DNA from: a virus
Strand: one strand, 5' to 3'
Virus record (IMG/VR): IMGVR_UViG_3300003690_000092
Location: 1 to 41,156 of that record
DNA: 41,156 nucleotides
Under the pieces are notes generated by a model. That model did not search any database and had not been told where the DNA came from. It was given only the letters and a program-made list of their open reading frames with translations. Positions 32,332 to 39,234 of this stretch are shown here, one piece after another (positions within the stretch are counted from its first letter, which is position 1; every line of letters begins with the position of its first letter). The position numbers and the translations under genes are program-made.

Positions 32332-32871
32332 TTAAATCCTGGTCATTATACTCATGCCATATGGACCCCGTATCCAACCGGGTCTAATTGATCCCTTAGT
32401 AGGTTCTTGCGGTACTTCTCCAAGAGGGGTACTATCATCATCAGTTGGCTCCGTTATATAATCATCTACGGCTTTTTCAAACTGATCAATATATTCAAAA
32501 TAAGGCTTTTCTTCTGTAATAAATTTATCTATTCCATAAAGAGCCACCTGAACCATGTCGATATCTTCATTTAAGAACATTAGAGCCTCCATAGAACCAT
32601 AAACAAATCCTGCTCTTATGCTCTCAGGATCTACAATGCCCTCCTTTCTTAAAAGTAAGAAAAGTCTGTCTTGCGTATCGTAAACCTCGTCATTAGGAGT
32701 GTGCTTTGCTAAAGCCAAAACTTTATTACTTTCAGGGATAATAACAATATCTACATCGGGATGATCAAATACAACAAATTGTTCTCCCAAAGTCTTGCGG
32801 ACATCAAGAACAATATCTTTTTGAATTCCAATTTTTTTCTTTACGTGTGGAATTGTTACTGTAATACTCAT
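32332..32871 (-). CDS. Unknown protein in head gene block
   Basis: A 179-aa acidic protein. The first half looks alpha/beta (VVFDHPDVDIVIIPESNKVLALAK), the middle is helical, and the C-terminal 40 residues are Pro/Asp/Gly rich, ending in GWIRGPYGMSIMTRI. It occupies, with its upstream neighbour, the place of T4 gp67/gp68 between portal and protease. I see no sequence resemblance to those small core proteins, so no function is assigned. Its ATG overlaps the upstream stop by four bases. Confidence 0.65.
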   Translation of the reverse strand: MSITVTIPHVKKKIGIQKDIVLDVRKTLGEQFVVFDHPDVDIVIIPESNKVLALAKHTPNDEVYDTQDRLFLLLRKEGIVDPESIRAGFVYGSMEALMFLNEDIDMVQVALYGIDKFITEEKPYFEYIDQFEKAVDDYITEPTDDDSTPLGEVPQEPTKGSIRPGWIRGPYGMSIMTRI

Positions 32872-33707
32872 TTGCTTGTAATCTCATATACTAAATTTTG
32901 AATTTTTAATACGCTGCTTACCATATTTTTATCAATTGGTCTGTCTTTAAAGCTTTCAATTAGGGCAAGAACTTCTTTGGTTGAGTTTGCCATGTTATTA
33001 TCGTTTTTAATCTCTTCGTATTTAGTGGATCCCTCAATGACTTTATAAAGTCTTGAAAGTTCTTCATTAAGATAAATTTTAATATCAATTCCATTATCTA
33101 CAAAAGAGAAAACATATTTATTTAATAGTACCCTCTGCTCTCTAAGAAGTCCATCAGTGTGTGTTTCGTTAAACTTATTAGCAAAAGTCTTAAAAACCAA
33201 ATTATCAATTGGCTTCATTTTATTTTGTGGTTCTTTTGTTTCTACTAACATAAGATTTTTAACAATCTGATGTTCTAGCAAAACATTTCTTTTAATATTG
33301 GCTGCGCTCAGATCTGCATCAAAAAGTTGGGATAGGGTCGCCATGCTTTTATAGTTCGGAACGAAATTAACAAATACGCTTTTTGCTAGATCCTTGTTGA
33401 CTCTCTTAACCAAACTTCCTTGTGCACTATGAACTTGTTGTTGATCAAGTTTGGTATGTGCCTCTCGCACTTTATAAACCAATTTTTCAGCAGTATAGGC
33501 GTCTAGACCGCTTGTTTCTAAAAGAATATTATAAAGAGATAGTTCTTTTCTTAAGATAGCATTTGGATTAAAAAATTCTTTGAGAATAGAAACTACACGT
33601 AATTTACGCTCCTGATCTTTAGTCACTATTGCCCGAGTTATTTCTTTTATCAGTGCTTCATATAAAAAAGCGGTATTTCTTTTCTTGTTATGTTTGTTCT
33701 TTTTCAT
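32868..33707 (-). CDS. Unknown helical protein after portal gene
   Basis: A 279-aa mainly helical protein taken from ATG 33707 (MKKNKHNKKRN); a GTG at 33716 would add three residues. GGGTGAT upstream, inside the portal gene, can serve as ribosome binding site. The N-terminus is very basic, followed by FLYEALIKEITRAIV and a long helical region. The C-terminal part has repeated Glu/Lys/Asp patterns. It overlaps the portal 3' end by 20 nt. Position suggests a prohead core or portal-associated protein, as T4 gp67/68 follow gp20, but sequence does not confirm it. Confidence 0.65.
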   Translation of the reverse strand: MKKNKHNKKRNTAFLYEALIKEITRAIVTKDQERKLRVVSILKEFFNPNAILRKELSLYNILLETSGLDAYTAEKLVYKVREAHTKLDQQQVHSAQGSLVKRVNKDLAKSVFVNFVPNYKSMATLSQLFDADLSAANIKRNVLLEHQIVKNLMLVETKEPQNKMKPIDNLVFKTFANKFNETHTDGLLREQRVLLNKYVFSFVDNGIDIKIYLNEELSRLYKVIEGSTKYEEIKNDNNMANSTKEVLALIESFKDRPIDKNMVSSVLKIQNLVYEITSK

Positions 33708-35628
33708 TTTTATCACCCAATTTACTATCTTCTAGTTCCGTAATTAGTTTCTTTATTTCGTGTTTTACCTCAAATAATCTGCTTTCTTCTAAATTATCTT
33801 TATGCCCATTGGATTCATAATACATACCTGCTTTCCTAAACTCGTCACCAATAGAAGAAAGGTGATGTAGTGTTTCATATCCTACGCCGCCTGGATTATT
33901 AGTTCTGGCTGTATTTACCTCAATTCCTCGGGATTTGCTGCGAGTATGCCGCCTTCTTGGTCCGCTTTTACCTATGCGTCTCTGATCATCACGTTTGCCG
34001 GGGGCTGCTAAAAGTGTGTCTTCGCCCCCTTCGTCTCCAGGTTCTTCGCCCCCAGGTTCTTCACCAAGCTCGCCACCAAGTTCTCCGCCGAGGTCAGCAC
34101 CGAGATCGCCACCAAGTTCTCCGCCGAGGTCAGCACCGAGATCGCCACCCATACCTTCGGCTGCTCCTTCAGCAGCAGCAGTAATAGCCATGGCTTCTGC
34201 TTCAAGTTGAGCATCATACCGTCTATCGAAAAACATTTCTCGTTGATTTCTAATAAACTCTTCCTCAGATAAATTAAACAAATGTTCTGCGACCCAACGA
34301 CGACTAAAGAATCCTTCGGTTGCGCCCGCAGCCACGTCGAACTTGGTCTTCCAATGTTCAAGTTCTTGAAGTTCCGCGATCTTAGATGGGTTATTAAGAG
34401 AAAGCTTGAATCCAATTAAATCTGCACCCTTATACCCAAGCGTATATAAATGAATAATTCCTATTTTTTCTAGTTCTGCAATGATAGATCTTTGCAATCT
34501 CTGGATTGTTCTCGCAAAACGAATATCTTTTTGTGCAAGTGTTGTCTTGTCTTCTTCGGCACCTTCGCCTCTTGAAAGATAAGATTGCGGAATCTTTAAT
34601 GCAGAAAACAATTTATCTCTTAAATATTTAACATCATCAATATCGCCAGTATAAGAACCACCTGCCAAGGTTTCAACCTTGGAAGAAACACCGCCACGGA
34701 CGGGGATAAAGTAATCTTCTTCAGTACTCATCGGATTGTAACGCAAGTCTACACGACCAGTGCTAGAGTCAACAACTTGATTGCGCTTCATTTGTGTCAT
34801 AACTTTTTGCATATATTGTTCAACATCTTGTGGCGCAACATTCCCAACATCAATATAAAAAACACGGCGTTCGGGTGATCGCACAATGCGATATGCCATC
34901 ATAGCATCTTCTAATAAAATTAGTTGACGAAAAATTCTTCGTGCAGGCTCTAAAACTGAGGAGCCGTATGGCGCATACTTATCATTGCCTAAGATCCTAA
35001 AATGTGCGATTTGCCAATTTTCAAATGTAAGCCCACCCGAGTTCCACTGAAATTGTACGTATTTTGGATTGCTTTTATCTTCTCCTTCTAAGCGCTCAAT
35101 TTCGTGGGTTGGAAGTCCGACAATGGATTGTATACCTAATTGTTCATCTATATCTAAATATAAAAAGAAGTCCCCATATTTACACATTGTGCGGCACCAA
35201 CCAAAAAGATTGAAATCAATATTAAGAACTGTATGATATAGTTCCTGCAAAACGGCTTTAATTTCTTCATTGTGGCACTTGACATTAAGAAGAGGTTGTA
35301 AATCGCTGGAAGTGGTCATTTCATCGGCGTAAATATCAAGCCCGGAAGCAATCTCGGGGGTATACTCCATTTGCTCAAAATCTTGATATCTTTCGGATCG
35401 TAGCTGATTTGCCATAACGGCTGTGCTTAACTGCTCAAAAGGATTATATGCAGATTTTTTGAAATTTAATCCTCCGGCAGACTGAAACTTAAATTTATCA
35501 AGCTGGACGCGAGAAAGCTTTCTACTCGTTTGTGTACGATAATTTACAAGCGGACCAGAGAGCAATCGAGTTAATTGCTTAAAAAGGTTGGATTGATTAT
35601 TTTTGGGATTTCTATTATTACTTGCCAT
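33688..35628 (-). CDS. gp20: Portal protein (gp20-like) with acidic Gly-rich extension
   Basis: A 646-aa portal subunit of the T4 gp20 type. Conserved segments include EIASGLDIYADEMTT (about 71-85), YGSSVLEPARRIFRQLILLEDAMMAYRIVRSPERR, the stem region VEQYMQKVMTQMKR, and LPQSYLS-like KIPQSYLSRGEGAEEDKTTL. After the conserved core comes an unusual tail: a Gly/Asp/Leu/Glu repeat (about 490-545), a basic stretch (RRIGKSGPRRRHTRSKSRG) and a helical end. T4 gp20 is 524 aa, so the excess is mostly this tail. The ribosome binding site lies in the end of the terminase gene. Confidence 0.92.
   Translation of the reverse strand: MASNNRNPKNNQSNLFKQLTRLLSGPLVNYRTQTSRKLSRVQLDKFKFQSAGGLNFKKSAYNPFEQLSTAVMANQLRSERYQDFEQMEYTPEIASGLDIYADEMTTSSDLQPLLNVKCHNEEIKAVLQELYHTVLNIDFNLFGWCRTMCKYGDFFLYLDIDEQLGIQSIVGLPTHEIERLEGEDKSNPKYVQFQWNSGGLTFENWQIAHFRILGNDKYAPYGSSVLEPARRIFRQLILLEDAMMAYRIVRSPERRVFYIDVGNVAPQDVEQYMQKVMTQMKRNQVVDSSTGRVDLRYNPMSTEEDYFIPVRGGVSSKVETLAGGSYTGDIDDVKYLRDKLFSALKIPQSYLSRGEGAEEDKTTLAQKDIRFARTIQRLQRSIIAELEKIGIIHLYTLGYKGADLIGFKLSLNNPSKIAELQELEHWKTKFDVAAGATEGFFSRRWVAEHLFNLSEEEFIRNQREMFFDRRYDAQLEAEAMAITAAAEGAAEGMGGDLGADLGGELGGDLGADLGGELGGELGEEPGGEEPGDEGGEDTLLAAPGKRDDQRRIGKSGPRRRHTRSKSRGIEVNTARTNNPGGVGYETLHHLSSIGDEFRKAGMYYESNGHKDNLEESRLFEVKHEIKKLITELEDSKLGDKNEKEQT
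34070..34141. repeat. Two tandem 36-nt repeats in the portal gene
   Basis: 34070-34105 and 34106-34141 are identical. They encode two 12-residue units with the core GADLGGELGGDL in the acidic Gly-rich tail. Such repeats change copy number easily. Confidence 0.9.
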
Positions 35629-35633
35629 TTATT

Positions 35634-37223
35634 TTATCCTTTATATAGCCAGCCAAATTCTTGCATTGATTCGTTGGCTTGTTGCTGCTCACCCTGGAGA
35701 TCCATGTCCTTTCTATATCCCTCTTGCCCTTTAATTTGATTATTGAGCTTTGTTGAGGCAACAAACATAGAATTTACAAATGCGTTTCTATATTCTTGAT
35801 CCAATTTTCCTGCCTCAAAAGCTGTATCTCGAACCCAGCAGCCAATCGCTAAAGCCATAGTGAGATCATCATTATAACTTCTCATAGCCTCGGGACGACC
35901 ATGGTGCCAGATAAAAGTTTTTAACTCGTTAACCATTCTAGAAGAGTATATAGTAATTAGTTTATTTCTAATGAATTCTTCCATTTTTGCAACAATCAGA
36001 GGGCGAGTCTTTGATGTAGTAGAAAAACCAGCAACAGCATTAGACATGTGTTCTCCCTGCAACTGATCAACATATTCATGAGTTGACTTAATAGAAAAAT
36101 AAATATTATTATTGCCCAACTCTTGCAATTTTGTTAACACTCCAAACCCAACAGAGTTGTTTTCAACAACAACCATGCCGTTATTAAACTCTCGTCCAAT
36201 ACTATTAATCATATCGGCATAAACATCAAGAGTTGGCTTTCCTTGATATTCTGCGACAACTTCCATAGTTTCTAGCTTTATAACATGAAGTGTTGAATTG
36301 TCCTTGCCGTCGCCGCGTGCAACATCAACGGTAAGAAGGTAATTATATCCATCTATGGCCTTTTCCCAAATCCAAAAATTTCTATCAAATCCTGTTCGGT
36401 ATTGTGGCTCTTTAATCATTGTTGTCATCCATTCTAGATCTTCTGGGTGGATAACAGTCTCGCCTGACATATTAAAGTTGCACTCTAGCTCTTGTGCAAC
36501 TTGTCTCCGGGACATGTTCTTGGTTTCCTTTTCAAACCATTCCAGATCTCTCTCGGGATGAACATCCCATATTAATTTAGTAGGAAAGAAATCGTTTTGT
36601 TCCTGTTCTGAATCTACGTATATCTGGTGGAACCAGTTCCCAACACCATTAGGAGTTGATAAGGCAATACAACGACCGCCTGTTGATAGGGTGGGATAAA
36701 GACCTGGCCATAAATCATCTAACCCCTCAACGTGTGCTGCCTCATCAATTACTAATAACGATAGCGCCTCCGAACGACCAGCATCGGCAGAAGTTGACGA
36801 TGCTTTGATCTCAGAACCGTTGGAAAGAACAAACGATGCCCTATTGTCAATTGTAATATTTGCTATTTGCATCCAAGGTGGCAGATTTTTAATTATATGT
36901 TTTACTTTTTTTACAAGATTGCCTGCGGTCTGGAACTTGGTCGCAATTACAAGAATATTTTTATTTCTGTGAAACAGCATCATCCACGCAATATAAGCAG
37001 CAGTTGTGGTGGAAATGCCCAACTGTCTTGCCTTTAATATGACATTGAAGCGATGATCATTAAAATCTGTTAGTAATTCTTTCTGAAAGTCGTACAGTTT
37101 AAAAGGAATTAAGCCCTCCAAAGGGTGGGCGATTCTCGCATAGTTATCAATAAAATAAACTGGATCTTTGCCGCTTTTTAAGATCTCTTTTAAAATTTCA
37201 TTTTTTGTAAGTGTGAACGACAT
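35634..37223 (-). CDS. gp17: Large terminase subunit (gp17-like)
   Basis: A 529-aa DNA packaging motor. The adenine-binding region includes LYDFQKELL (43-51). Walker A is ARQLGIST (65-72), Walker B is LLVIDEAAH (156-164), and the coupling motif is ALSTPNG (187-193). The RNase H-like nuclease domain has LLTVDVARGDGKDNST (296-311, first catalytic Asp300), VVVENNSVG (351-359) and YNDDLTMALAIG (450-461). It cuts concatemers and fills proheads through the portal. No clear small terminase (gp16) is identifiable beside it; the 174-aa neighbour upstream is a positional candidate only. Confidence 0.96.
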   Translation of the reverse strand: MSFTLTKNEILKEILKSGKDPVYFIDNYARIAHPLEGLIPFKLYDFQKELLTDFNDHRFNVILKARQLGISTTTAAYIAWMMLFHRNKNILVIATKFQTAGNLVKKVKHIIKNLPPWMQIANITIDNRASFVLSNGSEIKASSTSADAGRSEALSLLVIDEAAHVEGLDDLWPGLYPTLSTGGRCIALSTPNGVGNWFHQIYVDSEQEQNDFFPTKLIWDVHPERDLEWFEKETKNMSRRQVAQELECNFNMSGETVIHPEDLEWMTTMIKEPQYRTGFDRNFWIWEKAIDGYNYLLTVDVARGDGKDNSTLHVIKLETMEVVAEYQGKPTLDVYADMINSIGREFNNGMVVVENNSVGFGVLTKLQELGNNNIYFSIKSTHEYVDQLQGEHMSNAVAGFSTTSKTRPLIVAKMEEFIRNKLITIYSSRMVNELKTFIWHHGRPEAMRSYNDDLTMALAIGCWVRDTAFEAGKLDQEYRNAFVNSMFVASTKLNNQIKGQEGYRKDMDLQGEQQQANESMQEFGWLYKG

Positions 37224-37234
37224 CTAATCATTTT

Positions 37235-37759
37235 TTATTTATTTCTGCGCCACTTGCCAAGAGCCAAGAAGTCACGAATGGTTTTATCTAATCTATCCTC
37301 AGAGGGTTCAGCAACTGGCGTTACGCCATCAAGGTTTCCAACTTTATAATGTCGTTTGCCTGTAACAAAAGCACGAACATTTGAAGTGTTCTGAACTAGA
37401 ACACTCACTTCCTCATCAGGCGTGAGAGAAAGCGCATCGCCAGTAATCTTTTTATACTCTTTTTTGAGGAAATTGGCAACGTTCTGAATCATGTCTTCTA
37501 CGTCGGCTTCAATATCGCCCGCATATACTTCCTTGAGTTTAATATCGCTCTGATAGCTGATGCATAAAAGATTGCCATGAAAGACAACGCCAAATCCATC
37601 AACGACGCGAGAATCAACAATAGGATCGCCCTCTTCTCTTTTTAACCCAATCTTTCTTGATTCGCCGTCATAAGAATATCTCTCATCTTGTGAGCCATCA
37701 TAGGCATTTGCGGCTGCTTGTGAAATTCCTCTTACGATGTCTAACACTGTGGTTGCCAT
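37235..37759 (-). CDS. Unknown protein upstream of terminase
   Basis: A 174-aa protein. The N-terminus is helical (DIVRGISQAAANAYDG), then a beta-rich section with GFGVVFHGNLLCISYQSDIKL (about 55-75). A helix follows, DVEDMIQNVANFLKKEYKKI, and then strands (EEVSVLVQNTSNVRAFV). A polar segment leads to a basic C-terminus (FLALGKWRRNK). It lies 12 nt before the large terminase with a good ribosome binding site (AAGGAGA). T4 has gp16 in this place, but the fold pattern does not look like the helical small terminase. No function assigned. Confidence 0.65.
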   Translation of the reverse strand: MATTVLDIVRGISQAAANAYDGSQDERYSYDGESRKIGLKREEGDPIVDSRVVDGFGVVFHGNLLCISYQSDIKLKEVYAGDIEADVEDMIQNVANFLKKEYKKITGDALSLTPDEEVSVLVQNTSNVRAFVTGKRHYKVGNLDGVTPVAEPSEDRLDKTIRDFLALGKWRRNK

Positions 37760-38158
37760 TTATTTATTTTCTCCTTGTGTGGGACGCCATCCGGTTTCCC
37801 AACGTTCTTTTCTTCCCTCGACCCATGTTATATAACACTTACGACAGCAATCATATTTATTCATGTAAATATTATCCTTCGTATCAAAAGAATAGGTATC
37901 ACAAGTGGAACAAACTCTATTGCTATCTTTATTAAGTAGTTTTTTTGATATCAAAACTCCCTGAACTTCTACTTTTTCAGTCTTTTCGGATAATTTTCTA
38001 ATTTTTTCACTTAATAGCCTGCACTGCTCTATATATTCTCGCTCTTTTTCTGGGGTCCAGTCTTTTTCTGGGTGCTGTACAGTTTCTATGCCATATTTCT
38101 CTGCTATTGCCTTTTCAACTTTTATGGCGTAGTCTGGATCTTGTTTGGGCTTCGTCAT
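37760..38158 (-). CDS. Small zinc-knuckle-like protein, unknown
   Basis: A 132-aa protein from ATG 38158 (MTKPKQD); the frame is open further up but the extra 26 residues overlap the previous gene in another frame. The first 75 residues are charged and helical (EKEREYIEQCRLLSEKIRKL). C83-x-x-C86 and C104/C105-x-x-C108 form a probable zinc-binding Cys4 site. The C-terminus is Trp/Arg rich. The ATGA overlap with the upstream membrane protein gene couples their translation. No family recognised; nucleic acid or protein binding is possible. Confidence 0.6.
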   Translation of the reverse strand: MTKPKQDPDYAIKVEKAIAEKYGIETVQHPEKDWTPEKEREYIEQCRLLSEKIRKLSEKTEKVEVQGVLISKKLLNKDSNRVCSTCDTYSFDTKDNIYMNKYDCCRKCYITWVEGRKERWETGWRPTQGENK

Positions 38159-38613
38159 TGTGCGATATTTGTTGCGGCGTAAAACACACCAAGAGAAAGT
38201 CCGATACCCGCGATAGCTCCTCCCGCGAGCCACCAATGATTATTTTTATTTGGCTGAACAAGTGCCATCTCTCTATACATATCAATCTCTTGTTCTTTAA
38301 TTTCAAATAACAAGTTCATTCTTTCATTCTGTGCGTTATAGCTTATTCGAAGAGTAGCAAGTTCTAGTTGCATTTCAGATCGCGCTTTTGCAATCTCATA
38401 TTCTACCAACAAATCACATTCGGTTAATGAATATTGGTGCGCCGTAATTAACTCTGCCGTGGCTGGTGGGTTAAATAAAGTGCCCGCAAAGGGTGCTGCC
38501 TCGCCTTGTTCTAGATGTGTATACATCGGCTCTTCTTCTGTATCTTGCGCGTATACGGGAGTACACAAAAATAAAGTAAAGCCTAATATTTGTGCAATAA
38601 TCTTATTCCACAT
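38155..38613 (-). CDS. Signal-peptide and C-terminal TM protein (u-spanin-like topology)
   Basis: A 152-aa protein taken from ATG 38613 (MWNKIIAQ); a longer reading to 38670 overlaps the upstream gene and buries the signal sequence. Residues 1-22 form a signal peptide ending PVYA before QDTEEE. The middle holds a helical, Glu/Arg/Leu-rich region (about 70-112), and a transmembrane segment follows HHWWLAGGAIAGIGLSLGVF (124-143 region). N-terminal export with a C-terminal inner-membrane anchor is the layout of unimolecular spanins. However, FLC at 16-18 does not fit a standard lipobox. Gene lies after the i-spanin-like gene. A role in lysis is inferred. Confidence 0.6.
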   Translation of the reverse strand: MWNKIIAQILGFTLFLCTPVYAQDTEEEPMYTHLEQGEAAPFAGTLFNPPATAELITAHQYSLTECDLLVEYEIAKARSEMQLELATLRISYNAQNERMNLLFEIKEQEIDMYREMALVQPNKNNHWWLAGGAIAGIGLSLGVFYAATNIAQ

Positions 38614-39007
38614 ATTTAAATCCAAACTCCTCTGTAATTGCCTTATTAACAAATTCTGGATCTTGATCAAACATCGTTATTAATTCTAAGTATCTTGCTC
38701 TTTTTTCGACAGTTAAATAATCTAAAGATCTTTCATAATGATGTTCTAGCTTAGATATCGCCTCACTGTGCTTCCGAATTGCTTCATTTCTTTTTTCTAT
38801 TTCGGCATTGTGGGTGCTTTCCAGCACTTCTACTTCCTTCTTATAGCTCTCAATAGTTGTGTCGAGTACCTTGGCATATGCACTAACGTTCTTTCGTGCA
38901 AAAACCCAGATAACAAGAGTCCATGCGGCGACCGCAGCGATCTTCCAATGATGTTTACACCAAAGCCATGCTTTTTTCATATATAATTTCATAGCCAACC
39001 AAGTCAT
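38603..39007 (-). CDS. Membrane-anchored coiled-coil protein (i-spanin-like)
   Basis: A 134-aa protein with a short basic start, one transmembrane helix (about 21-38, IAAVAAWTLVIWVF) and then a coiled coil (about 43-105) with regular hydrophobic spacing. This is the topology of Rz-type inner-membrane spanins, which join with an outer-membrane partner to fuse the membranes at lysis. The ATG follows directly the stop of the holin-like gene (GGAGAATAAATG), and its end overlaps the next gene by 11 nt. Identification is by topology and context, not by sequence family. Confidence 0.55.
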   Translation of the reverse strand: MTWLAMKLYMKKAWLWCKHHWKIAAVAAWTLVIWVFARKNVSAYAKVLDTTIESYKKEVEVLESTHNAEIEKRNEAIRKHSEAISKLEHHYERSLDYLTVEKRARYLELITMFDQDPEFVNKAITEEFGFKYVE

Positions 39008-39196
39008 TTATTCTCCATATTTATATGCCTTCATAACATCTACTGCTCCTTGGGTGCCAATGTAAACCATGGCAATCAGACCCCATGTCTCCGAGGCTAA
39101 ATCGGACCAAACCATAAGTCCCGTTGCTGTTAAAAATGTAAGTAACTTGCGGGAAATTAGCTTTTGTAATACTTTATCTAATAAACCATTTTGCAT
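39008..39196 (-). CDS. Holin-like small membrane protein
   Basis: A 62-aa protein with an N-terminal amphipathic helix (LLDKVLQKLISRK), then two hydrophobic segments (about 18-30 and 37-53) separated by DLASETW, and a short polar end (KAYKYGE). Size and two-helix build match small phage holins that open the inner membrane at lysis. It has AGGAGAT upstream and a CTATTTA motif in the short gap after the gp46-like gene. No endolysin gene is identifiable in the window, so the lysis role remains an inference. Confidence 0.55.
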   Translation of the reverse strand: MQNGLLDKVLQKLISRKLLTFLTATGLMVWSDLASETWGLIAMVYIGTQGAVDVMKAYKYGE

Positions 39197-39217
39197 TATT
39201 TTTTATCTCCTGTTATC

Positions 39218-39224
39218 TAAATAG
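39218..39224 (-). promoter_or_regulatory. CTATTTA motif upstream of holin-like gene
   Basis: TTGACTATTTAGATAAC on the minus strand, 22 nt upstream of the holin-like start. The adjoining AGTCAA/TTGACT inverted repeat (39223-39243) spans a run of T on the minus strand. Confidence 0.4.
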
Positions 39225-39234
39225 TCAAAAAAAA

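Noticed and set aside
37235-37759. Small terminase (gp16) for the 174-aa gene before gp17
   Set aside because: Position fits, but the sequence looks mixed alpha/beta and not like helical small terminases, so no function was assigned.
38159-38236. Longer N-terminus for the zinc-knuckle protein
   Set aside because: The extra 26 residues are an out-of-frame reading of the upstream gene's C-terminal transmembrane coding region; the ATG at 38158 overlaps its stop as ATGA.
38614-38670. Longer N-terminus for the signal-peptide protein
   Set aside because: It would place a charged 19-residue segment before an otherwise clear signal peptide and overlaps the upstream coding region.
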